From Myxococcaceae bacterium JPH2 (GTDB lineage Bacteria; Myxococcota; Myxococcia; Myxococcales; Myxococcaceae), in NCBI GenBank assembly GCA_016458225.1, contig JAEMGR010000003.1, forward strand, positions 372,001-436,000: a stretch of 64,000 bases of DNA, read 5' to 3'. Positions 43,856-54,958 of the stretch are shown here, piece by piece. Both the position numbers and the translations under genes were made by a program. Positions within the stretch are counted from its first letter, which is position 1, and each line of letters begins with the position of its first letter. The notes under the pieces were generated by a model. It saw only the letters and a list, made by a program, of their open reading frames with translations, did no database searches and was not told the DNA's origin.

Positions 43856-46724
43856 GGCACACCTCGCCCGCGGTCCCCACTGCTTCCGAATAGGTCCAGC
43901 AGCGCGGGCACTTGCGCCCGTGCGCCGGCAACACACGCGCCGTCACCCGCGCCCCCTCACCCAAGGCCTGCGTCAGCTCCAGCGCGGTGGCGCCTTCGGC
44001 TGGCGCATCCTCCAGCTCGACCTGGCTGGTGATGAAGAGGCTCGGCAGCTCCGCGAGGCTCGCCTGAAGCAGCGCGCGCGCGGAGCCCTCCGCGGTGAGC
44101 ACCACCCGGGCCTCCAGCGACGCGCCGATGCGCTTGTCGCGACGCGCGGCCTCGAGGACGCCCTGCACCGCCGAGCGCACCGCGAGCAGCTTCCCGTACC
44201 GCTCCGCCAGCGCCGCATCCAGGCTCGCCTCCGCGACCGGGAAGTCCGCGAGGAACACGCTCGGCGCAGTCCGTCCGGGCAGCACCTGCCACGCCTCTTC
44301 CGCCGTGAAGCTCATCACCGGCGCGAGCAGCCGCAGCAGCACCGAGGCCACCTCGTGCAGCACCGTCTGCGCACCTCGCCGAGCCGGCCCGTCCGTGCGC
44401 GACGTGTAGAGGCGATCCTTGAGGATGTCGAAGTACACCGCGGACAGGTCGCCCGCGCAGAAGTCCACCACGGTGGCGTAGACAAGGTGGAACTCGTAGT
44501 CCTCGTAGGCCTTGCGCACGCGCGCCACCACCTCGGCGAGCCGGCCTCGCGCCCACTGGTCCAGCGGAGACAGCGCCGAGGCCGCCACCGCGTCCCGCGC
44601 CGGGTCGAAGTCGTAGAGGTTGCTCAGCGCGTAGCGAACCGTGTTTCGAATCTTCCGGTAGCCCTCGGACAGGCCCTTGAGGATCTGCTCGGACAGGCGC
44701 ACGTCGTTGCGGTAGTCGCTCGCCGCCACCCACAGCCGCAGCACCTCGGCGCCGTGCTGCTGGATGATCTTCTCCGGCGCGACGGTGTTGCCCAGGCTCT
44801 TGGACATCTTCTCGCCCTTGCCGTCCACCACGAAGCCGTGGGTGAGGCAGGCCTTGTAGGGCGCCACGTCGCGCGTGCCCACCGACACCAGCAGGGACGA
44901 GTGGAACCAGCCGCGATGCTGATCACTCCCCTCCAGGAACAGGTCGGCGGGGATGCGCTGCCGGCGCTCCAGCACCGCGGAGAACATGCAGGCCGAGTCG
45001 AACCACACGTCGAGGATGTCCGTCTCGCGGCGGAACTCGCCCTTGCCGCAGCTCGGGCAGCGGAAGTCCGCGCCCAGGAAGTCCTTCACTGGCGTGCGGT
45101 ACCACACGCCCGCGCCTTCCTTCTCCACCGCGTCCGCCACGGCATGCATCAACTCGGGGGACACCACGGCCGCCTCGCAGCCCTCGCAGTACGCGATGGG
45201 GATGGGCACGCCCCAGCTCCGCTGTCGGCTGATGCACCAGTCCGGCCGGCCTTCGAGCATGCCGCGGATCCGGCTGTGTCCCCACGCGGGCACCCAGCGC
45301 ACGCGGTCCACCGCGTCGAGCACCCCCTGCCGATACGTCGTGTCCCCCTGGAGCGGGCGGTCCAGCGGGATGAACCACTGGTACGTCGCGCTCAGGATGA
45401 CCGGGTTGTGGCAGCGCCAGCAATGCGGGTAGCTGTGCTTGACGGTGTCTTGCTTGTCATTGAGCAGCGCGCCCTTCTCCACCAGCAGGTCGATGACGAG
45501 CGGGTTGGCCTCGAAGACGCGCTTGCCCGCGAGCGGCTCGCCCACGCTGTCGTCGTAGCGGCCATCCGGGCGCACGGGGTTGTAGATGTCCAACCCGTAC
45601 CGGAGGCCCACCTCGTAGTCCTCCTGGCCATGGCCCGGAGCGGTGTGCACCAGGCCCGTGCCGGCCTCCAGCGTGACGTGCTCGCCCAGCACCACGCGCC
45701 CGCGCCGCTCGAGGAACGGGTGCTGATACGTCACGTGCTCCAGCTCCTCGCCGCGCGCGTACGCGAGGATGCGCGAGGGGTCCACCAGCGCCGCCGCGGA
45801 CACGTCACCGCCCGGCAGGGGCACGGTCTTCACCGCCAGCTCGTCCGCCTTCACCTCGGCGAGCACGCGCGGCAGCAGGTCCTTGGCCACGCACAGCACC
45901 CGCTCACCGAGCTGGTAGAAGACGTACTCGAACGAGGGGTTCACCGCGATGGCCAGGTTGGCCGGCAGCGTCCACGGCGTGGTCGTCCAGATGACGAACG
46001 ACACCTCGCGCCCCTCCAGCGAGGGCACGCGATCCGCCAGCGAAGGATCCGCGCGGAAGGCCACGTAGACAGACGGGGACGTGTGCTCGGCGTACTCGAC
46101 CTCCGCCTCGGCGAGCGCCGTCTGGTCCGTCAGGCACCAGTACACCGGCTTCTTGCGGCGGTAGAGCATCCCGCGTCGCGCGAACGTGGCCAGCTCGCGG
46201 ATCTCCTGGGCCTCGTAGGAGAAATCGAGCGTCTTGTAGGGCGCGTTCCAGCTCCCGAAGACGCCCAGCCGCTGGAACTCCGCCTTCTGGATCTCCACGA
46301 ACTCCAGCGCGTATGCCCGGCAGTGCTCCAGGAAGGCGTCCTTCGACAGCGTGCGCTTGTCGATCTTCTTCTCCTTCAGCCGCTTCTCCACCGCCTGCTC
46401 GATGGGCAGACCGTGCGTGTCCCAGCCGGGGATGAAGTCGCAGTGGCGCCCCGTCATGTTGCGGAACTTCACCACGATGTCCTTGAGGACCTTGTTGAGC
46501 GCGTGGCCCGCGTGCAGGTGGCCGTTCGCGTACGGCGGACCATCGGGGAGGACGAAGGGCTCGGCGCCGGTGTTCTTCTGGAGGATGCGACCCCAGACAT
46601 CCTGCTCGGCCCACCACCCCAGCATGCGAGGTTCGAGCTGCGCGAGGTTCCCCTTCATGGGGAAGTCGGTGCGAGGCAGGTTGACGGAGTCCTTGTAGTC
46701 CTTCTCCTCGGGCGCGTCGCTCAT
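43809..46724 (-). CDS. ileS: Isoleucine-tRNA ligase
   Basis: 971 aa from ATG 46724; the frame upstream to 47114 overlaps another gene and is not used. The HIGH motif is PYANGHLHAGHALNK (about residues 57-72), the KMSKS loop GEKMSKSLGN is near 640, and a C-terminal zinc finger (CPRCWTYSEAVG and CLKCQDAL) ends the protein, as in bacterial type 1 IleRS. It charges tRNA-Ile and has the editing domain in its middle third. There is no T-box or other leader visible upstream. This is the housekeeping form. Confidence 0.98.
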   Translation of the reverse strand: MSDAPEEKDYKDSVNLPRTDFPMKGNLAQLEPRMLGWWAEQDVWGRILQKNTGAEPFVLPDGPPYANGHLHAGHALNKVLKDIVVKFRNMTGRHCDFIPGWDTHGLPIEQAVEKRLKEKKIDKRTLSKDAFLEHCRAYALEFVEIQKAEFQRLGVFGSWNAPYKTLDFSYEAQEIRELATFARRGMLYRRKKPVYWCLTDQTALAEAEVEYAEHTSPSVYVAFRADPSLADRVPSLEGREVSFVIWTTTPWTLPANLAIAVNPSFEYVFYQLGERVLCVAKDLLPRVLAEVKADELAVKTVPLPGGDVSAAALVDPSRILAYARGEELEHVTYQHPFLERRGRVVLGEHVTLEAGTGLVHTAPGHGQEDYEVGLRYGLDIYNPVRPDGRYDDSVGEPLAGKRVFEANPLVIDLLVEKGALLNDKQDTVKHSYPHCWRCHNPVILSATYQWFIPLDRPLQGDTTYRQGVLDAVDRVRWVPAWGHSRIRGMLEGRPDWCISRQRSWGVPIPIAYCEGCEAAVVSPELMHAVADAVEKEGAGVWYRTPVKDFLGADFRCPSCGKGEFRRETDILDVWFDSACMFSAVLERRQRIPADLFLEGSDQHRGWFHSSLLVSVGTRDVAPYKACLTHGFVVDGKGEKMSKSLGNTVAPEKIIQQHGAEVLRLWVAASDYRNDVRLSEQILKGLSEGYRKIRNTVRYALSNLYDFDPARDAVAASALSPLDQWARGRLAEVVARVRKAYEDYEFHLVYATVVDFCAGDLSAVYFDILKDRLYTSRTDGPARRGAQTVLHEVASVLLRLLAPVMSFTAEEAWQVLPGRTAPSVFLADFPVAEASLDAALAERYGKLLAVRSAVQGVLEAARRDKRIGASLEARVVLTAEGSARALLQASLAELPSLFITSQVELEDAPAEGATALELTQALGEGARVTARVLPAHGRKCPRCWTYSEAVGTAGEVCLKCQDALGPVAPARA

Positions 46725-46842
46725 GGGGGGGCCCGTAACATGGGTGCTCCGCGCCTTCAATCCGAGCCAGACCCGACCTATGCTCGCCCGCCCGGAACGC
46801 GCGTCACGCGTCCGAGAACCTCCCCACCCCGAGGCCCCATCC

Positions 46843-47187
46843 ATGAGGCGTTTCGCTCTGCTGTTCACCTGTCTCGTCGCGACCCTGCTCCTCGGCAGCC
46901 CGGCCCAGGCGGAGCGCCCGCCGTTCGGCGCGGAGCCGCAGGGCATCTCGCAGCAGGAGGAGGACCATGACGACCACGGCGGACACCGCGCGCCGGGCGG
47001 CGGGAAGATCACCACCGAGGACGGCCACACCATCAACACGCCGGACGCGCCCGCGTGCGTGAAGAAGTGCGAGTCGGTCACCACCTCGTGCATGGGCAGT
47101 TGCAAGCCAGGCAACCAGAAGTGCTACTCGCTCTGCGGCGCCAAGGTGGATAAGTGCATGAAGGCCTGCGAGAAGAAGCACCGCTAG
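46843..47187 (+). CDS. Secreted His- and Cys-rich small protein
   Basis: 114 aa from ATG 46843. Signal peptide MRRFALLFTCLVATLLLGSP ends near AQA. A His/Asp-rich stretch (EEDHDDHGGHRAPGG) is followed by six to eight Cys in CxxxC spacing (CVKKCESVTTSCMGSC, CYSLCGAKVDKCMKAC), which suggests a disulphide-stapled helical hairpin or a metal site. No family is recognised. It overlaps nothing and converges with the sigma54 activator gene. Confidence 0.7.
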   Translation: MRRFALLFTCLVATLLLGSPAQAERPPFGAEPQGISQQEEDHDDHGGHRAPGGGKITTEDGHTINTPDAPACVKKCESVTTSCMGSCKPGNQKCYSLCGAKVDKCMKACEKKHR

Positions 47188-47197
47188 GCCCACGGCC

Positions 47198-48628
<1,431 letters not shown>

Positions 48629-48703
48629 CTGCGTCCGAGGATAGCAAAGCGCGCCCACGCGCCATGCGCTCCCGATAGCCCGTGCTAGGCTCCCGCGCCC
48701 CGC

Positions 48704-49720
48704 ATGTCCCCCCGCAAAACCCAGCCGAAGCAGGCGCCCCCGTCTCCCGGCGCGCCGGCGCCCGTGCGTGCCTCCGCGCAGCGCCCGCGTCGCGTCCGCT
48801 CGAAGAAGACGGTCGCCATCCTCTCCCGCAAGCGCTCGCTGTACTCCACGCGACGGCTGGTGGAGGCCATCAAGGAGCGCGGCCACCGCGCGCTCGTGTT
48901 CGATACGCTGCGCTGTTGTCTCCTGCTCGCTCAGGGCCAGCCGCGCATGACGTACCGAGGCGCGGAGGTGCAAGGCGTGGACGTGGTCATTCCGCGCATC
49001 GGCGCATCCATCACGCCCTATGGCCTCGCGGTGGTGAACCACTTCGAGATGATGGACGTGCCGGTGCTCAACCCCGCCACCGCCATCGCGCGCAGCCGCG
49101 ACAAGCTGCGCGCGCTCCAGTTCCTCTCGCGCGCGGGCCTGGACATCCCGCGCACGGTGATGGCCAACGACCGCAGCAACGTGAGCCGGCTGGTGAAGGA
49201 GGTCGGCGGACTGCCCCTCATCATCAAGCTCATCCGCGGCACGCAGGGCGTGGGCGTGATGATTGCCCACACGCTCCCCGAGGTGCAGACCATCCTCGAC
49301 ACCTTCTGGGACCTGGGCCAGGAGATCCTCCTCCAGGAGTTCGTCGCGGAGAGCGAGGGCCGCGACGTGCGAGCGCTCGTCGTGGGCGACCGCGTGGTGG
49401 GTGCCATGCGACGCAAGGCCAAGAAGGGCGAGTTCCGCTCCAACATCCACCGCGGTGGCGAAGGCCAGGCCATCGACCTGTCACCGGCCTACGTGGAAGC
49501 CGCGGTGCGAGCCGCGCGCATCATCGGGTTGGAGGTGGCGGGCGTGGACATGTTGGAAGGACATGCAGGCCCTCGGCTGATGGAGATCAACTCCAGCCCT
49601 GGCTTCGAGGGACTCGAGGGCGCCACGCAGCGCGACATCGCGGGCGCCATGGTGGACCACGCCATCGTGTACGCGGAGCGCCGGGCAGGCGAGCTTCGCG
49701 CGCGCGAGCGGGGTGGCTGA
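48704..49720 (+). CDS. RimK-like ATP-grasp ligase
   Basis: 338 aa. A basic N-terminal tail (~35 residues) precedes a RimK pre-ATP-grasp domain (VAILSRKRSLYSTRRLVEAI, VDVVIPRIGASITPYGLAVV) and the ATP-grasp fold (PLIIKLIRGTQGVGVMI, EILLQEFVAES, FRSNIHRGGEG, and LMEINSSPGFEGLEG for Mg-ATP). RimK-type enzymes add glutamate to ribosomal protein S6 or to small molecules; the target here is unknown. It lacks a clear ribosome site. Confidence 0.88.
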   Translation: MSPRKTQPKQAPPSPGAPAPVRASAQRPRRVRSKKTVAILSRKRSLYSTRRLVEAIKERGHRALVFDTLRCCLLLAQGQPRMTYRGAEVQGVDVVIPRIGASITPYGLAVVNHFEMMDVPVLNPATAIARSRDKLRALQFLSRAGLDIPRTVMANDRSNVSRLVKEVGGLPLIIKLIRGTQGVGVMIAHTLPEVQTILDTFWDLGQEILLQEFVAESEGRDVRALVVGDRVVGAMRRKAKKGEFRSNIHRGGEGQAIDLSPAYVEAAVRAARIIGLEVAGVDMLEGHAGPRLMEINSSPGFEGLEGATQRDIAGAMVDHAIVYAERRAGELRARERGG

Positions 49721-49891
49721 GACCTCGCGCGTCATGCCTGAGGCATGCGCTGGAGTGGAGAGCAGGCGGGCGGGCAAGTGCGCGCGCACGGTGCCTTGCA
49801 TGCTCCTCAGGAACTCAGGAATGCCTTTCGTGGCCACGTGTCGTGGGGTGTTGGCATCCGCATCGGGGGCCTTCTAATCTCAGTCCCCTCG

Positions 49892-50563
49892 ATGAAAACG
49901 CTGCACAAGCCGCTGCAGATCACCGTCTACCAGGATGTCCTCTGCGCCTGGTGTTACCTCGCCGACCTGCGCCTGGAAGTCCTGCGGCACGAGTTTGGCG
50001 ACGCCGTGCGCTGGAGCGTGCGGCCCTATCCCCTGCGCGTCCAAGACGTGCTGCCCACGGAGCGCGAGCTGCGCGGGCTGGTGGAAGAGGTGCAGCGCGC
50101 GCAGCGAGAGCCCGATGCGTTGGCGCGTCAGCTCTCCGCGGACTTGTGGCAGGGAGGAGATCCTCCGCGCACGAGCGTGCCGGCCTTGGCGGCGCTGGAG
50201 GCCGCGCGACTGCAAGGCCCGCAGGCCCGTGCGTTCCTCGCGCGCGCCATGCAGCGAGCGGCGCTGGAGCAGGGCGTCAACGTGTCGCGCTCGGATGTGG
50301 TGTTCGAGCTGGCGTCGCGCGTGGGCCTGGCGATGAACGAGTTCTCCGCGGCCTTCCGCTCCGAGGAGACGCGCCGCCTCATCCTCGACGAGCACCGGCT
50401 GGCGCAGAGCCGCGGCGTGCGCGGCGTGCCCACGCTCGTGATTGGCGGCCGGTGGATGCTGTGCGGGCTGCGAGACCTGACCGAGTACCGCGAGCACATC
50501 CTCGCGTGCCTGGGTCGACTGTCGGCGCCCCGCTCGGGATCTCCCGAGCGGGTGGTGCACTGA
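49892..50563 (+). CDS. DsbA/FrnE-type thioredoxin-fold oxidoreductase
   Basis: 223 aa from ATG 49892; the frame upstream to 49745 has no homology. The active site is CAWC in QITVYQDVLCAWCYLADLRL, with the cis-Pro loop near RGVRGVPTLVIGGRW, the pattern of the cytoplasmic FrnE/2-hydroxychromene isomerase group. There is no signal peptide. Likely role is thiol redox chemistry; substrate unknown. Confidence 0.88.
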   Translation: MKTLHKPLQITVYQDVLCAWCYLADLRLEVLRHEFGDAVRWSVRPYPLRVQDVLPTERELRGLVEEVQRAQREPDALARQLSADLWQGGDPPRTSVPALAALEAARLQGPQARAFLARAMQRAALEQGVNVSRSDVVFELASRVGLAMNEFSAAFRSEETRRLILDEHRLAQSRGVRGVPTLVIGGRWMLCGLRDLTEYREHILACLGRLSAPRSGSPERVVH

Positions 50564-50588
50564 GCGGAGCGCCGAGCCGCGCGAGGAC

Positions 50589-51560
50589 TCAGCCCAGGTC
50601 CTCGGACTCACGACTGACGGCCAGGTACATGCCCGCGAACAGCACCTGGATGAGCGCCACGGCGGGAATCAGGCCCACGCAGCACGCGAGCAACCCCGCC
50701 AGTGAGATGACGACCATCACCATGCAGACGCCCAGCATGCGCAGGCGCTGTCCGTCGGCGTAGCGCCAGCAGCGCTGCAGCACCTCCAACGGAGACGGAG
50801 GGTCGTCGCGGAAGGCGAGCTCCGGCTGGATGAGGTACATCGGAATCAGCAGGTACGAGCCCAGGAGGAGGATGGGCACGCTGACCAGGCTCACCACGGC
50901 GAGGATCGACCCAGGATTGTCGAACAGCACCGCGGGGTGGCGCAGCGCCTCCACGCCCCCCATGCCCAGCACCACCGCCACGCCCACGCCCGAGAAGAGC
51001 AGCAGGGCGGGGATGAACAGCACGAGCACCATCACCACCATCGTCATCGCGTAGGGCACCAGCTTGTTCATCTGGCTGAAGAGGCGCGCCAGATCCACGC
51101 TCCGCCCATGCAGCACGTCGAACGCGACCCGCAAGAAGCCGAGCTGCACCAGTCCCTGCACGAGCATCTGGGCGATCATGACGATGAGCGTCAGCACCAC
51201 GGTCAGCGCGACGCTGTTCGATGCGCCGCCGATCGCCACGACGAGGTTCATGAACACCTGCGCGCCGCCGCTGACGCCCATCAGGATGAGCGCCGCGACG
51301 CTGAGCATCCCCCACTCGCGCTGGAAGGCGGCCCAGCACAGCTCCCACAGCGAGCCGATGGTCCAGTTGGAGCGGTTCAGCGGGAACGCCGTGAAGCCCT
51401 CGCGATCGCGGCACGCCAGGCACAGGGAGCGCATCCCCCGCTCGGAGCAGATGTCGCACATGAAGTTGCCACACCGACCGCAGGCCCTCGTGGCATCCCG
51501 GTCCGGGTGGACCGGACAGGGAGTCCCCGACCCCTGCCCGTAATCACTGCTGTCCGACAT
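50589..51560 (-). CDS. B-box zinc-finger membrane protein
   Basis: 323 aa from ATG 51560 (MSDSSDYGQGSGTPCPVHPD). A small Cys/His zinc finger (CPVHPDRDATRACGRCGNFM, CDICSERGMRSLCLAC) at residues 15-58 is followed by six or so membrane helices (WGMLSVAALILMGVSGGAQV, VVLTLIVMIAQMLVQGLVQL). The layout resembles myxobacterial 'B-box' membrane proteins with a DUF975-like transporter-type fold. Function unknown. Convergent with the DsbA-like gene. Confidence 0.78.
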   Translation of the reverse strand: MSDSSDYGQGSGTPCPVHPDRDATRACGRCGNFMCDICSERGMRSLCLACRDREGFTAFPLNRSNWTIGSLWELCWAAFQREWGMLSVAALILMGVSGGAQVFMNLVVAIGGASNSVALTVVLTLIVMIAQMLVQGLVQLGFLRVAFDVLHGRSVDLARLFSQMNKLVPYAMTMVVMVLVLFIPALLLFSGVGVAVVLGMGGVEALRHPAVLFDNPGSILAVVSLVSVPILLLGSYLLIPMYLIQPELAFRDDPPSPLEVLQRCWRYADGQRLRMLGVCMVMVVISLAGLLACCVGLIPAVALIQVLFAGMYLAVSRESEDLG

Positions 51561-51739
51561 GTATCCGCCTCCTGGGCGCGACGCGGCGCGCCCGGCCCTC
51601 ATATCAGCGGCGCTGTCTGCTCGCCGACAGCGACCAGCCAGGCGGACGGGCGTGAATTTCTCGCTGGGGGAGACGTCGGGAGCCCAGAGGTTGCGAAGAC
51701 GGACGGTTGCAGGTCCACTCCGCCCCGGGAGAATCATCC

Positions 51740-52837
51740 ATGCGTCGTCTGCTCACCCTGACCTTGCCGCTCGTGCTCCTGCTGGGGACGGGCTGTGTCG
51801 TGGACGGTCACTATCACCGGCCCTACGGCTCCTATGAATCCGCCCGGGTGGAGTTCCGATTCTCCGGTGCCCACCCCATCCCCGATTCGTACGGCGGCGG
51901 CTGGTGCCCCGAGGGGCATCTCCACATCCACGACTACGAGCCGCCCACCACGTACTACACGTACACCAACGACGTGTATTACTACCGAGGCCCCACGGTC
52001 GTCTGGTACTGGGACTACCACCCCATCCCGAGCGGCGGTTACTGCAGCAACCACGGTCGCCACTCGCACGGCTACTACCCGCAGTCCTGGGGCAACACCT
52101 ACGCCTACGACCGCGGCCGGGGCTACGTGTGGAACAACACCCACGACGCCTCGCCGGGCTACGGCTCCCGCTCCGGTTCCAGCTACACCCCCGCGCCCTC
52201 GCGTCCGGCGCCCGAGCCCAGCAGCGGCACCAACTGGGGCCGCCGTCCTCCTCCGGGTGGCACGGGCTACTCCACCAGCCCGCCCCGAGGCTCGCCGTCC
52301 CATGACGACCGCGGCTGGGGCAACGACAACCGCGACAACAACAACGGCAACAACGGCGGCGGCCATGGCGGTGGTTGGGGCAACGACAACCGTGACAACA
52401 ACAACGGCAACGGCCATGGCGGTGGCAACGACAACCGCGACAACAACAACGGCAACAACGGCGGCGGCCATGGCGGGGGTTGGGGCAACGACAACCGTGA
52501 CAACAACAACGGCACCGGCCATGGCGGTGGCAACGACAACCGCGACAACAACAACGGCAACAACGGCGGCGGGCGCGGTGGCGGCTGGGGCAGCCCGCCT
52601 CCGGGCCGAGGCAGCTCGGGCAACAGCGGCGGCGACCGTGGCAACGACGACAATCGCGGCGGTGGGCGCGGTGGCGGCTGGGGCAATGGCGGCAACAGCG
52701 GCGGTGGCAACGGTGGCGGCAACGGCAATGGCGGTGGCAACGGTGGCGGCAACGGCAATGGCGGCGGACGCGGTGGCCGAGGCTGGAGTTCGGGCAACAA
52801 CGGCGGCTCCAACGGGTCCGGTGGCAGTCACTGGTAG
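51740..52837 (+). CDS. Gly/Asn-rich lipoprotein with tandem repeats
   Basis: 365 aa from ATG 51740, GGGAGA upstream. Lipobox LLLGTGC. Residues 20-150 form a Tyr/His/Trp-rich region (YYTYTNDVYYYRGPTVVWYW), then a Pro/Ser linker, and the last ~175 residues are Gly/Asn repeats (WGNDNRDNNNGNNGGGHGG). The repeat part is probably flexible and surface-exposed. No enzyme motif. Possibly an adhesive or matrix protein, which is inference. Confidence 0.8.
   Translation: MRRLLTLTLPLVLLLGTGCVVDGHYHRPYGSYESARVEFRFSGAHPIPDSYGGGWCPEGHLHIHDYEPPTTYYTYTNDVYYYRGPTVVWYWDYHPIPSGGYCSNHGRHSHGYYPQSWGNTYAYDRGRGYVWNNTHDASPGYGSRSGSSYTPAPSRPAPEPSSGTNWGRRPPPGGTGYSTSPPRGSPSHDDRGWGNDNRDNNNGNNGGGHGGGWGNDNRDNNNGNGHGGGNDNRDNNNGNNGGGHGGGWGNDNRDNNNGTGHGGGNDNRDNNNGNNGGGRGGGWGSPPPGRGSSGNSGGDRGNDDNRGGGRGGGWGNGGNSGGGNGGGNGNGGGNGGGNGNGGGRGGRGWSSGNNGGSNGSGGSHW
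52316..52578. repeat. Coding repeats of NDNRDNNNGN units
   Basis: Five units starting GGCAACGACAACCGYGACAA (long and short forms, about 60 and 45 bp) alternate within the lipoprotein gene; simpler GGNG repeats follow to about 52790. Confidence 0.85.
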
Positions 52838-52977
52838 CCGTTGAGTGAACGGCGAGCGGGCGAGCATCCTGGTGCCGCCCGTTTCCGTTCAGCGGTAGGT
52901 GGGCGCGTTCTCCAGGGGACGAAATCCCCTGCCCCACGGATTGCGACTCCGGCGAGGCGTGAAGATGTTGCCCGCCG

Positions 52978-53841
52978 ATGACTCGCCCCCTCTGGCTGAC
53001 ATGCGGCGCAGTGCTGAGTCTCGGACTCGCGGCGTGCAGTACCACCACCTCCGCGCCGGATCCGGGTGTTCGCACCGAGGACGCCGGGGTGGTGGACCTG
53101 GATGACCTCCACATCAACGTGAGCGGCCGTGTCGCGGTGCTGCCCGAGGCGCAGACGCTGCTCCAGGCGCATGGCCAGGCTCCGCTCTCCATCGACGGCG
53201 CCCCGCTCACCATCGAAGAGCCCCTTCGCGTGGCGGTGCACGACACGAGCGCCACCGTCGGCGCGGGAACGCTGGCGAGCGACGGCGCCTTCCACGTGAC
53301 CCACGTGTCCGTGCGCGACATCCATCAGGGGCTCGCCGTCGGCGTGTCCCACGAGGGGCTGGCGCACTGCACGTCCATCATCTTCGACACGGCCTTCACG
53401 GGCACCCGGCCGCACACGGACTTGGTGGACGCGCAAGCCTGGGTGCTGCCCACCGCGTTCGTGCAGGCGCTGGACACGGCGATCGGCGAGACCCGCCTGC
53501 GCGCCCACACCGAGGGCCGCGCCTCCACGTTGGAGGAGGCGGGCTTCATCATGGGCCGCGTGGTGGACACCAGCGGACACCCCGTGACGGGTGTGCGCGT
53601 GGTGCCGGACCGGACCGAGCTGTCGGACCGCGTCTACTACCCGTCCGAGGACCTGAGCACCGTGAACCAGGACGGCACGTCCGGCAGCGGCTTGTTCGTC
53701 TATGTCCACACCGCGAAGGGCCTCAGCGCGTTCCACCTGAGCGTGGAGGGCGCGGGCAACTACGTGCCTCGCAACGTGGGCGCGTCCGCCGGGCTGGGCA
53801 TCGTGCTGACGATGTATCCCGGGCGCTTCCCGCCCCCCTGA
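52978..53841 (+). CDS. Hypothetical lipoprotein with carboxypeptidase-regulatory-like part
   Basis: 287 aa. Signal and lipobox: LWLTCGAVLSLGLAAC. The C-terminal part contains IMGRVVDTSGHPVTGVRVVPD, the typical start of a carboxypeptidase-regulatory (CarboxypepD_reg) beta domain. The middle has no known motif. No strong ribosome site precedes the ATG. Converges with the propeller lipoprotein gene, 3 nt apart. Confidence 0.7.
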   Translation: MTRPLWLTCGAVLSLGLAACSTTTSAPDPGVRTEDAGVVDLDDLHINVSGRVAVLPEAQTLLQAHGQAPLSIDGAPLTIEEPLRVAVHDTSATVGAGTLASDGAFHVTHVSVRDIHQGLAVGVSHEGLAHCTSIIFDTAFTGTRPHTDLVDAQAWVLPTAFVQALDTAIGETRLRAHTEGRASTLEEAGFIMGRVVDTSGHPVTGVRVVPDRTELSDRVYYPSEDLSTVNQDGTSGSGLFVYVHTAKGLSAFHLSVEGAGNYVPRNVGASAGLGIVLTMYPGRFPPP

Positions 53842-53844
53842 GCG

Positions 53845-54954
53845 TCAGCGCTGGACGAACCAGCGCGGCAACCAGTCCGCTCCCTTCGCGGTGGTGAGGC
53901 GCGTCTGTCCGGTGCCGTCCGCGCGCATCAGGTACAGGTCCACCTCCGCGTCGCGCTCGGAGACGAACACCAGGGACTTCCCGTCCGGACTCCACGCGGG
54001 CATGTCGTCGCGGTGCGTGCCATCCGTGAGCGCTCGAGGCGCGCCGCCGGATGCAGCCACCACCCAGATGCGACTCTTCCCTTCCGGCAAACGGCTCACG
54101 TAGGCCAGCCGCTGACCGTCCGGACTCCAGGCCGCCTCGCGCTCGTCTCCCGCGAAGGCCTCGCCGGAGATGGCGCGCAAGTCCGAGCCATCCGCACGCA
54201 CGCGGTAGATGCGCTCGCGCTGCTCACGGTTGCTGACGAAGGACAGCCACTGCCCATCCGGACTCCACTGGGGCGTGCGGTCCTCTCGGTAGAACGTGGT
54301 GATGCGACGCGGGTTCGTCCCATCCGCGCGCGCCACGTAGATTTCGGGATCGCCTTCGTCGCTGCTGCACGCGTAGGCCACTTCGGCGCCGCTCGGAGAG
54401 ACGGCCGGCTCGAAGCAGCCCTGGGGCACGTGCGTCAGCGGCAGCTCGGGCGCGTCGGCGCGCGGCGACAGGCGCACCACGTCGCTGAAGCCCTTCGCGT
54501 CCGACTCGGCCACCAGCCACGCGCCATCCGGAGACCAGCTCGCGTTGCGCGAGCGCGTCCGCGGCAGGTGCAGCGCAACCTCCGGCCCGCCCTCCAAGGG
54601 AAGCACGCGCAGCTGCTGGAAGCTCTGTCCCTGGAGTTCATTGGACGAGATGACCAGCAGCGCGTGCCCGTTCGGCGAGGCCGGCCCGGGGTACTCGTCC
54701 TCGGGGCCGTGTGTGAGCTGGCGCTCGACGCCCGAAGGCGTCACCAGCCACACGTCCTTCTGCCCCGCCCGCTCCGAGAGGAACGAAATCACGCCCGGCA
54801 TGGCGCGCCGCTCGGAGTCAGACAAGGGCCCGGTACCGGACGCCCCGGAGCCACAGCGGCCCGCGGGGCATCCAGCGACCAGCACAGCGAGCGCGGCGAA
54901 GCACCGCGCCCATCCAGGCCCGGAACCCGTTCTTCGTTCAAGGCCTGGAGACAT
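53845..54954 (-). CDS. TolB-like beta-propeller lipoprotein
   Basis: 369 aa from ATG 54954 (GTG 54957 is also possible). The lipobox is ALAVLVAGC. Five to six WD40-like/PD40 repeats carry the signature WSPDGxxLxFVS and the following ADGTxxRRIT (ASWSPDGAWLVAESD, PQWSPDGQWLSFVSN, AAWSPDGQRLAYVSR, PAWSPDGKSLVFVSE). It should form a periplasmic propeller for protein or carbohydrate binding. It is not the tolB of a tol-pal operon, as no tol genes are near. It follows the amidase gene by 4 nt. Confidence 0.88.
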   Translation of the reverse strand: MSPGLERRTGSGPGWARCFAALAVLVAGCPAGRCGSGASGTGPLSDSERRAMPGVISFLSERAGQKDVWLVTPSGVERQLTHGPEDEYPGPASPNGHALLVISSNELQGQSFQQLRVLPLEGGPEVALHLPRTRSRNASWSPDGAWLVAESDAKGFSDVVRLSPRADAPELPLTHVPQGCFEPAVSPSGAEVAYACSSDEGDPEIYVARADGTNPRRITTFYREDRTPQWSPDGQWLSFVSNREQRERIYRVRADGSDLRAISGEAFAGDEREAAWSPDGQRLAYVSRLPEGKSRIWVVAASGGAPRALTDGTHRDDMPAWSPDGKSLVFVSERDAEVDLYLMRADGTGQTRLTTAKGADWLPRWFVQR

Positions 54955-54958
54955 CACG

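Noticed and set aside
43920..46970. 1,016-codon plus-strand open frame opposite ileS
   Set aside because: ileS is certain; the antisense product has no motif and the same artefactual composition.
53845..54954. tolB of a Tol-Pal system
   Set aside because: The propeller motif is right, but it is a lipoprotein and there are no tolQRA or pal genes nearby.
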